The translations under genes and the position numbers were made by a program. From Bacteroidota bacterium (lineage in GTDB: Bacteria; Bacteroidota; Bacteroidia; Chitinophagales; Chitinophagaceae): a DNA stretch of 64,000 nucleotides. The stretch's first letter is position 1; each line of letters opens with the position of its first letter. The notes under the pieces were generated by a model. The model saw only the letters and a list, made by a program, of their open reading frames with translations. It did not search any database and was not told the DNA's origin. The DNA lies in contig JADJZY010000007.1 of NCBI GenBank assembly GCA_016715505.1, forward strand, positions 62,001 to 126,000, read 5' to 3'. Shown piece after piece: positions 44,734-53,417 of the stretch.

Positions 44734-45252
44734 CTAGCGCATTTTTTGCACTTTAAATGAAAATTTTTGCGCACCTGCAATGTCCAGGGATAAATAATAA
44801 TTACCCGCAGCCAAGGTACTGAGATCCAGTGTAATCAATAACTGGCCAGCAGCATATTGACGTTGGTCGCGCAGAATCACTTTGCCACTGGCATCAAACA
44901 ATTCATATCCCACTGCACTTTCTTTTTCAAGTAGGGTGGAAATATTTAGTTCGCGATCGGTAGGATTGGGGTAAACTTTTATATCATCCAGTTTAATGCC
45001 GGAAATGCCGTCGCCGGTGTTACCGGATGCAGAAACCGTGGTGGGTTGCAATAAACCCTGTGTAACAATAATATTGGCGTTGCGTTCGGTGCTCACTAAA
45101 GTCATTTCTCCAATGGAGTAATCGAAGGTCATACCGTTAATCTTTGCAGAATTGCCGGCCACATTTAAAGTGGATTGTGCTTCTGCTGAGGCCGCACCCA
45201 TTATCAGGAGCGCCATCAAAGCGTTTCGGAAAGTGAAGAGAATTTTTTTCAT
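44734..45252 (-). CDS. Small T9SS-secreted protein
   Basis: A 172-residue protein: signal peptide (about 1-26), about 65 residues of unknown beta-rich sequence (KINGMTFDYSIGEMTLVST, common in short Bacteroidota exported proteins) and a T9SS type A sorting domain over the last 80 (IKVYPNPTDRELNIST through LAAGNYYLSL). There is hardly room for an enzyme. It precedes the glycine-rich surface protein gene by 50 bases on the same strand, so the two may be one unit; a passenger domain that pairs with its larger neighbour on the surface is possible. Confidence 0.88.
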   Translation of the reverse strand: MKKILFTFRNALMALLIMGAASAEAQSTLNVAGNSAKINGMTFDYSIGEMTLVSTERNANIIVTQGLLQPTTVSASGNTGDGISGIKLDDIKVYPNPTDRELNISTLLEKESAVGYELFDASGKVILRDQRQYAAGQLLITLDLSTLAAGNYYLSLDIAGAQKFSFKVQKMR

Positions 45253-45343
45253 GGTTTGGTAATTTCAAGCCAAGATAATGGTCAATTTTCAGATTTCAAA
45301 GTCGAAACTCATTATATTTTAAACTTGAATACATCTTTGACGC

Positions 45344-46270
45344 TTACAAAACAATATTTTGAAGGATATGATCTTTGCCCGGGTAGTCAATGGTGTAATG
45401 CAATCCCCGACTTTCTTTCCTGAATTGAGCACTTTTAACGACCAAATACCCGACAGTTATCAGGTTACGCAACTCGCATAATTGGGGTGAAAGAATGGTT
45501 GTTTTGTACAATTGTTCCGTTTCTTCATGCAAAAGATCCAATCGACGTAAAGCTCTTTGTAAGCGGACATCGCTCCGCACAATTCCCACATAGTCACTCA
45601 TGGCCATTTGAATCTCTTTAATGCTTTGGGTAATCAGAATCATTTCGTTGGGTGCAGAAGTGCCTTCAGCATTCCAGTCAGGAATCCCATGTTCAAACGA
45701 AATTTGGTCTATCAGATCAACACAATTCTGGGCGGCGCGATGCCCAAACACCAAAGCTTCCAGTAAGCTGTTACTCGCCAGGCGATTCGCACCGTGCAAT
45801 CCGGTACTGGCAGCTTCCCCACAGGCATATAAATGATGAATCGAAGAGCGGCCCATCGCATCCGTTTTAATTCCTCCACAACTATAATGGGCAGCTGGTG
45901 CAACGGGAATCATCTGTTGTGAAACATCAATACCAATACTCAAACATTTTTCATAGATATTGGGAAAATGGCTTTTGAAATTTTCAATCGACATATGCCG
46001 GCAATCCAGATAAACATGCTCGTCTCCCAAAATCTTCATTTCGTTATCAATGGCGCGCGCCACAATATCACGAGGTGCCAATGATGCACGTTCATCATAA
46101 CGGTGCATAAAATCTTCACCCTGACTATTTCGTAAAATGGCCCCATCCCCACGAACAGCTTCGGTAATCAGAAATGCCTGCCCAAATCGTTTGCCGGGTT
46201 CAAAAAGAGCAGTGGGATGAAATTGAATAAACTCCATATTTTCAATCCGGCCTTTGGCGCGATAAACCAT
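45344..46270 (-). CDS. nadB: L-aspartate oxidase, C-terminal fragment (frameshifted)
   Basis: A 308-residue fragment covering the second half of NadB, the FAD enzyme that oxidises L-aspartate to iminoaspartate, first step of NAD synthesis. Visible are the substrate-side segments NMEFIQFHPTALF, ERASLAPRDIVARAID and PAAHYSCGGI, the TGLHGANRLASNSLLEALVFG motif and the C-terminal helical domain ending near RKESRGLHYTIDYP. The nominal start, ATG in the context GVAMVYRAKGR, is internal. The frame is open back to about 46324, where one extra G in the GG at the AGCGGACAGG site would join it to the fragment ending at 46291. Convergent or adjacent partners nadA and nadC are not in the window. Confidence 0.85.
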   Translation of the reverse strand: MVYRAKGRIENMEFIQFHPTALFEPGKRFGQAFLITEAVRGDGAILRNSQGEDFMHRYDERASLAPRDIVARAIDNEMKILGDEHVYLDCRHMSIENFKSHFPNIYEKCLSIGIDVSQQMIPVAPAAHYSCGGIKTDAMGRSSIHHLYACGEAASTGLHGANRLASNSLLEALVFGHRAAQNCVDLIDQISFEHGIPDWNAEGTSAPNEMILITQSIKEIQMAMSDYVGIVRSDVRLQRALRRLDLLHEETEQLYKTTILSPQLCELRNLITVGYLVVKSAQFRKESRGLHYTIDYPGKDHILQNIVL

Positions 46271-46290
46271 GGCAACCCCATCGCCAGTGG

Positions 46291-46824
46291 CTATTTTAGG
46301 ATTGGTGGTTGTGCGATAAACCTGTCCGCACCCCCACTAGCCAACATCGTTACTTTAGCTAAAATTTTTTCGGTTTGCAGGGTCTCCAGATTTAAAACAT
46401 ATACGCCATAACAAGTAATATCCGGAGTTGATTTCGTCACCAATAAACCTTTATGATGCTGGGTGATTAAATCGACCACAAAACAATGATCGATGATTTC
46501 GATATTGGGTACTGCATGTGCTTTTTCTAATAATGCCCGTTCAATTTCTTTGCCGGTGACATCTTTGTGGTGAAGGATACGATTTTCGGAGTGGCCACCT
46601 TCTTTCCCCAGTTTATAACTGCCATCAGCGGCCTTGTCGAACTCAGTGCCCCATTCGATGATTTCTTTTAATCGTTCTGCACCTTCACGAACTACAATAT
46701 CCACAATCTCTTCGAATGTTTTGGTTAAAACTACCACTTTCGATCCAGGTTTTGCCAGCGCTGTTTTCAAGGCAAAAGTTAATCCTGCAATGCCTGAACC
46801 AATCACCAATACGTCTGTTTGCAT
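46291..46824 (-). CDS. nadB: L-aspartate oxidase, N-terminal fragment with internal deletion
   Basis: From ATG 46824 this fragment has the Rossmann FAD loop VIGSGIAGL, then EGGHSENRILHHKDVTG and the segment leading to ASGGAD, after which the frame is lost (expected ASGGAGQVYRTTTNP). Besides the frameshift, about 40 residues are missing in frame: VVVLTK runs directly into TFEEIVDIVVREGAERL. The family has here a segment with the S/T-x-x-AQGG motif and a HVEDT-like helix that contacts flavin and substrate. Repaired for the frameshift alone the protein would be about 493 residues instead of 525-540. Either the gene is dying or the assembly has lost about 120 bases here. Confidence 0.82.
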   Translation of the reverse strand: MQTDVLVIGSGIAGLTFALKTALAKPGSKVVVLTKTFEEIVDIVVREGAERLKEIIEWGTEFDKAADGSYKLGKEGGHSENRILHHKDVTGKEIERALLEKAHAVPNIEIIDHCFVVDLITQHHKGLLVTKSTPDITCYGVYVLNLETLQTEKILAKVTMLASGGADRFIAQPPILK

Positions 46825-46841
46825 ATCTTCAATTAAGAATT

Positions 46842-46849
46842 CAAAGATA
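46842..46849 (-). promoter_or_regulatory. Candidate -7 element TATCTTTG for nadB
   Basis: On the minus strand TATCTTTG matches TAnnTTTG and sits 17 bases before the nadB ATG, giving a very short leader. No clear -33 partner at the usual distance was seen. Confidence 0.35.
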
Positions 46850-46909
46850 CAAGTCAACAGCCATCTGCACGCAAGCATATCCGAAAAGGTAAACAAGCAC
46901 AATATCACT

Positions 46910-46917
46910 TATATTTG
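46910..46917 (+). promoter_or_regulatory. Candidate -7 element TATATTTG for the TolC/HlyD unit
   Basis: TATATTTG matches the Bacteroidota consensus and lies 65 bases before the TolC start at 46982, in the divergent gap with nadB. A -33 TTG at the expected spacing is not evident. Confidence 0.35.
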
Positions 46918-46981
46918 CCCTGCATCCGATGCTGTTGGTCGCTGACTAAAAGAGATTCGAATGTTCTAACGTAGACACTTT

Positions 46982-48808
46982 ATGAAAAAATTTCTGTTCG
47001 TTTTGTTTTGCACTGTCTGTTGTATGATTGGTCAGGAATCTATCTTCGCACAAACCAAAAAAGGCAAATACATTCCCACCAAATTTGATACCATTAAAAA
47101 AGTTGTGCCACAACAGGTATATGGTAATCCAAAAGCACAACGCAGAGCCGACTCCTTAGCCAGAATCAAGGATTCGCTGGATCGCTTGGCCGTAGAATCA
47201 CAAAAACAAGAAGAGGCCCGATTGGCTGAAATTCGCCGAAAGGAAGAAGCACAGCGTCAGCAAAATAATGCCGACATAAAAAAATCTGAAACAACAAAAT
47301 CAGGAAAATCAAACAAAAAGGAGAACACCAAAAAGCAGGTCAATGAGGCCGAAAACCGAAAGGCTTTGGAAGAAAAAGCCCGACTCAATCAAATGGCCGA
47401 AGATGCTGCGGCTGAAGCACGGAAACGGAAACCTTTGCGCAGCCAGTGGACCCTGGAAGACTGTGTGCTTTATGCCAAGGAAAATAATTTAAGTGTGGCA
47501 GAAAATGCCCTGAATGAACGCTTAGCTAAATTGGTTCTCGAACAAAACAAGGTCAGTCGTTTACCCAATGTCAACGGCGATTTTTCACTGGGTGAAAGTT
47601 ATGGACGTTCGATTGATCCTACTTCGAACCAGTTTGTCACCAAAGGATTTTTGTACAATACCACGGGGCTCTCATCTCAGGTTTTAGTGTTTGGTTGGTT
47701 TCAGAAAAAATATCAAATCGAACAAAGTCAATTGGATTTGTATGCATCCGAATACGCCTTTAAACAACTCAAAGAAGATATTGCCTTAAATGTGGCGACC
47801 GGATTTTTAAGGGTCCTCCTTGCCCGTGAACAAGTACGTATCAATGAGGTGCAATTAAAAGCCGACCAGGAGCAATACGAACAAACCCAAAAATTTGTAC
47901 AAAGTGGCAAGTTGCCCGAATTAAACGCAGCCCAAATGCTGGCGCAGGTTTCAAGTGATAGTGCCGCATTGTTGGGTGCTGTCACCAACGAAAAAATCGC
48001 ATTGCTGCAACTAAAAGCACTGATGAATTTAAGCTTTGAACAACCCTTCGAAATCATCCTTCCGGATTTAAACATGGCCGGTTTAACAGGCCCCGGAGGC
48101 TTACCGAATCCCGATGAGGTTTATGCCACCGCTTTGCAACAGCAATATCGCACCAAGGTGAATCAACTCAAATTATTGTCGGCAAAAAAAATGCTGGACA
48201 TCGCCAAAGCACAGCAATATCCGCAACTATCCCTTTTTGCAAATCTTGGAACCAATTTTTCTTCCAATGTGAAGGATATCACCGGTCAGCAATATCTGGG
48301 AGAGGTGTCCCTCGGAAATATCAATATTGCGGGAAGTAGTTATGCGATTACTCGTCCTGACTATTCCTACGAAACCCGCACGAGGCCATTTTTTACGCAG
48401 TATGGCGATAATATCCGGGCGAATGCTGGGCTGAGTTTGAGTATTCCCATTTTTAATGCGTATGCTGCCCGAACCAATATTCAAAAAGCTAAAATCGGAT
48501 TGGTGAGCCAGCAAATTGCTGCAGATAATGATAAACTGAAATTGCGTCAGGATATCCTTACCGCTTACGAAGAAGCCAAAGCCGCTGCCCAAAAATATGT
48601 GGCCACCCGCCGCAGTGAAGAGGCTTCGAAACGGGCATTTAATTTTGCCGTAAAACGTTTTGAAATAGGGATGATCAATACTTACGAATACACGGCTACA
48701 CAATCTGCATTGTACAATGCCAGTTCCTCGGTTCTCTCAGCGAAATATGACCTCATCTTTAAACTGAAAGTGTTGGATTATTACATGGGAAATCCTTTAA
48801 AACTTTAA
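46982..48808 (+). CDS. TolC-family outer-membrane efflux protein with charged N-terminal extension
   Basis: A 608-residue outer-membrane factor. The signal peptide (about 1-24) is followed by about 125 residues rich in Lys, Glu, Gln and Ala (about 30-155), coiled-coil-like and not part of the usual TolC fold. The two-repeat TolC domain starts at WTLEDCVLYAKENNLSV (about 158) and continues to the end, with the typical long helices (LKADQEQYEQTQKFVQSGKL; RFEIGMINTYEYTATQSALY). It would form the outer-membrane channel for the adaptor encoded 36 bases downstream. The extension may reach toward peptidoglycan; this is inference. No ABC ATPase gene accompanies the pair. Confidence 0.92.
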   Translation: MKKFLFVLFCTVCCMIGQESIFAQTKKGKYIPTKFDTIKKVVPQQVYGNPKAQRRADSLARIKDSLDRLAVESQKQEEARLAEIRRKEEAQRQQNNADIKKSETTKSGKSNKKENTKKQVNEAENRKALEEKARLNQMAEDAAAEARKRKPLRSQWTLEDCVLYAKENNLSVAENALNERLAKLVLEQNKVSRLPNVNGDFSLGESYGRSIDPTSNQFVTKGFLYNTTGLSSQVLVFGWFQKKYQIEQSQLDLYASEYAFKQLKEDIALNVATGFLRVLLAREQVRINEVQLKADQEQYEQTQKFVQSGKLPELNAAQMLAQVSSDSAALLGAVTNEKIALLQLKALMNLSFEQPFEIILPDLNMAGLTGPGGLPNPDEVYATALQQQYRTKVNQLKLLSAKKMLDIAKAQQYPQLSLFANLGTNFSSNVKDITGQQYLGEVSLGNINIAGSSYAITRPDYSYETRTRPFFTQYGDNIRANAGLSLSIPIFNAYAARTNIQKAKIGLVSQQIAADNDKLKLRQDILTAYEEAKAAAQKYVATRRSEEASKRAFNFAVKRFEIGMINTYEYTATQSALYNASSSVLSAKYDLIFKLKVLDYYMGNPLKL

Positions 48809-48843
48809 ATCCAAGAAAGCCTGAAGGCGATTAAAAAACAAGA

Positions 48844-50175
48844 ATGAAAAAAACCTTAATCTGGATATTTGTTGCACTCATTGCATTGAGTCTCTTATTA
48901 TTTGGCCTGATCAAATCCGGGGTCATGGGCAAAAATAAAGGCACTAAGGTGGCCGTCGAAAAGGTGGCATTGCATGATATCATTGAAACCGTTTCGGCCA
49001 GTGGAAAAATTTACCCGGTGGCGGAAGTGAAAATCAGTCCGGATGTTTCAGGTGAAATTACTGATTTGTTTATCGAAGAAGGGGATAGTGTGAAGAAAGG
49101 TCAGATACTGGCCACAATCAACTCTACAACCTATAAAAGCATGGTTAACCGGGCCAATGCGCAGTTGAATCAAACCCGTTCCAGTGTGAGCAATGCCAAT
49201 GCCGTGACCCAGCAAGCTAAGGCTCAATTGGATCAAGCCACTGCAACTTATAATCGCAATAAACAACTATTCGACGATCAGGTAATCAGTGCAGCAGAAT
49301 TTGAAACAGCGTTGGCTGCTTTTAAAACAGCACAGGCGAATTATAAAGCATCTATTGAAAGCATACGTGGAAATCAGTTTGGCGTTGCCAGTGCCCAGGC
49401 CAATGTGAGTGAGGCTGTCCAAAACCTTCGTAAAACCACCATTTATGCACCGATGACCGGGATTGTTTCAAAATTGTTCGTCAAAAAAGGTGAGCGGGTT
49501 GTAGGAACCATGCAAATGGCCGGAACAGAAATCATGCGTGTAGCCGATATGAGTAAGATGAAAGTGGATGTGGAAGTGGGTGAAAATGATATTCAAAAAG
49601 TGAAATACGGCGATACGGCGCAAATTGAAGTGGAGGCCTACCCCAACCGTAAATTCAAAGGATTGGTGGTACAAATTTCTCAATCAAGCACTGCAACAGG
49701 ACTTCAACAAAATATTTCCTCTCTCACCGATCAGGTGACTAATTATACCGTCAGTATCGAAATCATTCCGGAGAGTTATGCCGATTTGTTATTAAAAGAT
49801 ACCCGCCATTTTCCATTTCGGCCGGGTATGTCGGCAACGGTAGAAATCCGAACCAGATATAATTTACAAGTTGTAGGTGTTCCCATCAACGCTGTAACCA
49901 CGCGCGAAGAAGAAGATAGCATCAGCAAATCGGATGACATTAAAGAATATGTTTTTGTGATTCAGGATGGGAAGGCATTGTTGAGAGTGGTAAAAACAGG
50001 TACCCAGGACAATGAATACATTGAAATTTTGAGTGGTTTAAAGAATGGCGAAGAAGTCATCATCGCCCCATTCAGTGCAGTAGCTCGAGTGCTGAAGGAT
50101 AAGGACAAAGTACAAATTGTGCCGAAGAAGGAATTGTACGATAAAAAGAAAGAAGAATTACCGGAAGAAGAATAG
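48844..50175 (+). CDS. HlyD/MacA-family periplasmic adaptor protein
   Basis: A 443-residue membrane-fusion protein with one inner-membrane helix (about 5-25). Order: a lipoyl half (EVKISPDVSGEITDLFIEEGDSVKKGQ), a coiled-coil hairpin (about 100-190, Ala/Gln-rich), the second lipoyl half (TTIYAPMTGIVSKLFVKKGE), a beta-barrel (VDVEVGENDIQKVKYGDTAQIEV) and a membrane-proximal domain with the FRPGMSATVEI motif. It follows the TolC gene by 36 bases, and together they form two parts of a tripartite pump of the MacAB type. The expected MacB-like ATPase/permease gene is missing; the permease at 50188 lies on the other strand and belongs to the LolC/FtsX type. Confidence 0.92.
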   Translation: MKKTLIWIFVALIALSLLLFGLIKSGVMGKNKGTKVAVEKVALHDIIETVSASGKIYPVAEVKISPDVSGEITDLFIEEGDSVKKGQILATINSTTYKSMVNRANAQLNQTRSSVSNANAVTQQAKAQLDQATATYNRNKQLFDDQVISAAEFETALAAFKTAQANYKASIESIRGNQFGVASAQANVSEAVQNLRKTTIYAPMTGIVSKLFVKKGERVVGTMQMAGTEIMRVADMSKMKVDVEVGENDIQKVKYGDTAQIEVEAYPNRKFKGLVVQISQSSTATGLQQNISSLTDQVTNYTVSIEIIPESYADLLLKDTRHFPFRPGMSATVEIRTRYNLQVVGVPINAVTTREEEDSISKSDDIKEYVFVIQDGKALLRVVKTGTQDNEYIEILSGLKNGEEVIIAPFSAVARVLKDKDKVQIVPKKELYDKKKEELPEEE

Positions 50176-50187
50176 CACGCAAAGCAG

Positions 50188-51417
50188 CTATCGAATACGA
50201 AGGCTGTTGGATTTTTTACTGGCCTTCATAGCCGGGATGAATGAGGCCAACATAGCCAGGAAAAGAACGGTACTATAAATGAGTACAAAATCCTGGGCTT
50301 GAATATCAACCGGATAAGCTTCTATCAGGAAAGCACCATCCTGACCTAATTTGATCCAACCGAACGCTTGTTGGCCCCATAATAAAACCAATGCCAAAAT
50401 ACTTCCGATTCCCGCGCCGATTATAGCCATCAACATACCGGTGAGCAGGAAGATATTACGGATTTGACGTTTATTCATTCCCATAGCCTGAAAGATGGCG
50501 ATGTCTTTTTCTTTCTCTATCACCAGCATCGACAAGGATCCGATAATATTAAACGAGGCAATGATCAACATGAGGGTTAAAATCGCAAATACGGCCCATC
50601 TTTCACTTTGCATAATAAAATAGAGGGTTCTGTTTTGCTCATATCTGGTTTCAATTTTAAAATCAGTTGCACCGGGGAGTTGTTGTAATTCTTTTTTAGT
50701 TTCGTCGGCTAAAGTATTATCATGGAGTTTTAACTCGATGGCACTTAGTTGACCGTTTTGTCCGGTAAGTGCTTGTACCTCATCTAAATGGGTAAAGGCA
50801 TATTGCTGATCAATTTCTTCCTGAAGCATGTAGATACCACTCACCATAAAAAGTTGGGTATTGTAAACCGAAGTTGGATCAATTTGCATACCAATGGCTT
50901 CCTTGCGAAATGAATAACAGAGTAACGGCAGCCCGGATTCTTCGTTGGCTGCCAAACGATTGGAAAGTCCCAAACCCAGTACCAAGGGTGGATGGTGTTG
51001 GGAATCTGCTTCGGGCAAACTGCCATACTTGATTTTTCGACTAAAATGGGAGGTTAAATCATAAGTCCGGTCAATGCCTTTTAAGGTGGCAATCACCTGA
51101 TTTTCATCAAAATTTAATAATACCTTTTCTTCGAGGGTATGACTGCAAGCGTCCACATTGGGGAGTGCTTGAATTTGTGCTTCAAAAGAAGGACTCAAAG
51201 AAAATGTTTTACCAACCTTTGCGGTCATGCGGATATCCGGATAAAAATCGGAATACAACTCTTTGATAAACGATTCAAAACCATTGAATACAGAAAGCAC
51301 AACCAACAAAGCCGCAGTGCCAACAGCCATTGCCAACATACTGACCCAGGCAATTAACTGGATCGCCTGAGTAGATTTTTTACCCCATAAATAACGCCAG
51401 GCGATTTGAAATATCAT
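50188..51417 (-). CDS. LolC/FtsX-like ABC transporter permease
   Basis: A 409-residue permease from ATG 51417 (the frame extends to 51513 but without a membrane-protein-like start). It has a first membrane helix (about 20-50), a large periplasmic domain of the MacB_PCD type (about 55-270) and three C-terminal helices (about 280-400), the FtsX/LolC four-helix layout. The family segments RYLWGKKSTQAIQLIAWVSM and EKEKDIAIFQAMGM are typical of LolC/LolE lipoprotein-releasing permeases. No ATPase gene is next to it. It ends 12 bases from the convergent HlyD-type gene. Confidence 0.9.
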   Translation of the reverse strand: MIFQIAWRYLWGKKSTQAIQLIAWVSMLAMAVGTAALLVVLSVFNGFESFIKELYSDFYPDIRMTAKVGKTFSLSPSFEAQIQALPNVDACSHTLEEKVLLNFDENQVIATLKGIDRTYDLTSHFSRKIKYGSLPEADSQHHPPLVLGLGLSNRLAANEESGLPLLCYSFRKEAIGMQIDPTSVYNTQLFMVSGIYMLQEEIDQQYAFTHLDEVQALTGQNGQLSAIELKLHDNTLADETKKELQQLPGATDFKIETRYEQNRTLYFIMQSERWAVFAILTLMLIIASFNIIGSLSMLVIEKEKDIAIFQAMGMNKRQIRNIFLLTGMLMAIIGAGIGSILALVLLWGQQAFGWIKLGQDGAFLIEAYPVDIQAQDFVLIYSTVLFLAMLASFIPAMKASKKSNSLRIR

Positions 51418-51497
51418 GGGCGGTGAAATTACATCATTTTGTCGTTGATGAAAGTGTTGGGTTCGAAGCACATCTGCCAGAACCTTCCAAAATCTTT

Positions 51498-51528
51498 TTG
51501 TGCACCCTGACAAAGCAGGCTATATTTG
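51498..51528 (+). promoter_or_regulatory. Promoter of the LysM/BON gene (TTG-N20-TATATTTG)
   Basis: A -33 TTG at 51498-51500 and a -7 TATATTTG at 51521-51528 are spaced 20 bases apart, a near-perfect Bacteroidota promoter. Transcription would start near 51534, about 25 bases before the ATG at 51559. This is the best promoter match in the window. Confidence 0.6.
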
Positions 51529-51558
51529 TCCTTATTCATTATACAAAAATTCGTAACC

Positions 51559-52065
51559 ATGGGATTATTTTCATTTATTAAAGAAGCAGGAAAAAAGATT
51601 TTTAAAAGTAAAGAAGAAGAGGAAAAAGATCAGCCCGGTGTTCAGGCAGATGTGATTGCGGCTAACCAAAAGGCAGCAGTAAGGGCTTATATCGAAAAGG
51701 TAGGGCTCAATATCAGCAACTTCGATTTTACCTTGGATGGCAATGGCAAACTCACCCTGACCGGTGAATGTGCAACTCGTGCCGATTTTGAAAAGGTAGC
51801 ACTTACGGCAGGAAATATTGCCGGTGTAGCAGAGGTTGATAACCAAATGAGCATCGCTTCAGAAACCGCTCACGAAGAAAAAGAAAGCAGCTATTACACC
51901 GTTGTGGAAGGTGATAGTTTATGGAAAATTGCTGCTGCAAATTATAACGATGGTAACAAGTACCCGGTTATTTTTGAAGCCAATAAACCGATGATCAAGG
52001 ATGCTGACGAAATCTATCCCGGACAGGTATTGCGCATTCCGGCATTGGATGAGGCCCAGGCATAA
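51559..52065 (+). CDS. BON-LysM domain protein (Kbp/YgaU-like)
   Basis: A 168-residue soluble protein with no signal peptide, starting at ATG 51559. A Lys/Glu-rich amphipathic start (about 1-25) is followed by a BON domain (about 30-95, GKLTLTGECATRADFEKVAL) and a LysM domain (about 110-160, YYTVVEGDSLWKIAAANYNDG and YPGQVLRIP). This is the arrangement of Kbp/YgaU, a potassium-binding cytoplasmic stress protein in E. coli. I infer a similar role. It has its own promoter and is divergent from the permease gene. Confidence 0.9.
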   Translation: MGLFSFIKEAGKKIFKSKEEEEKDQPGVQADVIAANQKAAVRAYIEKVGLNISNFDFTLDGNGKLTLTGECATRADFEKVALTAGNIAGVAEVDNQMSIASETAHEEKESSYYTVVEGDSLWKIAAANYNDGNKYPVIFEANKPMIKDADEIYPGQVLRIPALDEAQA

Positions 52066-52209
52066 TCCTTGTTCAAATATTTTTTTTATGAATCCCGGTG
52101 TATAAAACATCGGGATTCTTGCTAATACACAATCAACCCGCTTGCAGGCATTTTTCAGGAAAGCCTTTCTTTTATATTCAACAAAAAATAATCCGGGTAT
52201 CTTTAAATC

Positions 52210-53091
52210 ATGAAACAATTTACGTCCATTCTGTTCAGTATGTTTTTATTGGTCCAAACCATTCAGGCCCAAACCTATTTGCCCTTACCCAAAAATACCG
52301 GGCGATGGCTTGAAACAATCTATAGTCCTATGGGTCCGGCCTACAATAAGTCGTACACCATTTTTCAAAAGGATACAACAACTTATTCCTTGGCAGCGCA
52401 TCCGTATCGAAAATATGAGCTGATTGCAGATACCTTTTACAATACGGCACAATTACAAAGTGCAGCCTATTTGTTTGATGATAGTAGCAACCAAAAAATT
52501 TATGCGTATACCCTGGGCAATGAAATTCTGTTGTACGATTTTTCAAAAAATGTGGGAGATACCATCCGGAATTTATATTGTGCACCGGGAATCACAACAG
52601 CCGCTGTCGTAGATTCGATCAATATTCAAAATTTTCATGGAATCAATCGTCAGGTATTTTATTTGAGCGATACCGGTTCTTCGCCCCAGCAATCTGTTTG
52701 GATAGAAGGCATTGGATCGGTGGATGGGCTCTTAAGAAATGTCAGATGGTGCCAGCCGCCTGACCCAGTTCATCAATTGACTTGTGTGCATCAACAGCAA
52801 ACACAACTTTATGGTAGCACTTGCGATTTTATTTTTCTTTCGTTGGATGACCTGGATTCATACTGGCAGCAATGGCAAGTGAAACAGAATCCGGTGATAG
52901 ATGGTGAAATACATTTGTCGTATCCAGACCATGCCGAATTTGAATTTTCACTCACAGATACACAAGGCAAAATTTTACTTCGCGGCAAACAAGGGCCTAT
53001 TTCTGTGCATCATCTACCCAAGGGGTTATATTTTCTGCAAGTTAAACAAACGGTTCGCCGACATACATTTAAAGTGATTCTGCAACATTGA
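52210..53091 (+). CDS. T9SS-secreted protein of unknown function
   Basis: A 293-residue exported protein with signal peptide (about 1-20, ending near IQAQ). The middle (about 25-215) is a beta-rich region found in many Bacteroidota exported proteins, with the segments YAYTLGNEILLYDFSKNVGDT and VWIEGIGSVDGLL. The last 75 residues form a divergent T9SS sorting domain (QNPVIDGEIHLSYPD through LPKGLYFLQVKQ). No catalytic motif was found. An imperfect hairpin at 53176-53200 could end its transcript. Confidence 0.85.
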   Translation: MKQFTSILFSMFLLVQTIQAQTYLPLPKNTGRWLETIYSPMGPAYNKSYTIFQKDTTTYSLAAHPYRKYELIADTFYNTAQLQSAAYLFDDSSNQKIYAYTLGNEILLYDFSKNVGDTIRNLYCAPGITTAAVVDSINIQNFHGINRQVFYLSDTGSSPQQSVWIEGIGSVDGLLRNVRWCQPPDPVHQLTCVHQQQTQLYGSTCDFIFLSLDDLDSYWQQWQVKQNPVIDGEIHLSYPDHAEFEFSLTDTQGKILLRGKQGPISVHHLPKGLYFLQVKQTVRRHTFKVILQH

Positions 53092-53200
53092 TTCGGCTTT
53101 GCAACAAAAGGATTTAGGGGATACTGAATATCGCTCAAAGTGAGCGTTAATGGTCACTTAAGTGAAATTTTAGACGCCTTCGTGCCTACTTTTTGAAGGC

Positions 53201-53290
53201 TTATTTCCAAACAGTGTGCACTTGAAATACATCATTCTCGCTTCCCAGAAATACGGCATCTTCTGCGTTGCGGGCAAATCGCAGTGTATT
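53201..53290 (-). pseudogene. Possible 3' end of an unrecognised coding sequence
   Basis: On the minus strand about 29 codons before the TAA at 53201 read like real protein (TLRFARNAEDAVFLGSEND then VFQVHTVWK). Upstream, the reading dissolves into Gly/Pro runs in the low-complexity stretch, so if a gene was here its body is lost or unreadable. I do not recognise the family. Confidence 0.25.
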
Positions 53291-53382
53291 TCCGGGGCCC
53301 CCTTCTTTTTGTTCCCCTCCCTCTGTGCCCCCTTTGTACTTTTTTCTTGGCGCCGCCCCGGCGGTGGGGTGGCTTTTTTTCT

Positions 53383-53417
53383 CCCCCCCCCCCCCCCCCC
53401 CCGGGGGGGGGGGGGGG
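53383..53417. repeat. C20-G15 homopolymer pair
   Basis: Twenty C (53383-53402) followed directly by fifteen G (53403-53417), with further C and G runs on both sides to about 53440. It is a perfect self-complementary foldback. Such a tract is unusual in this moderately AT-rich genome and looks like low-quality consensus or an assembly join. Confidence 0.85.
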
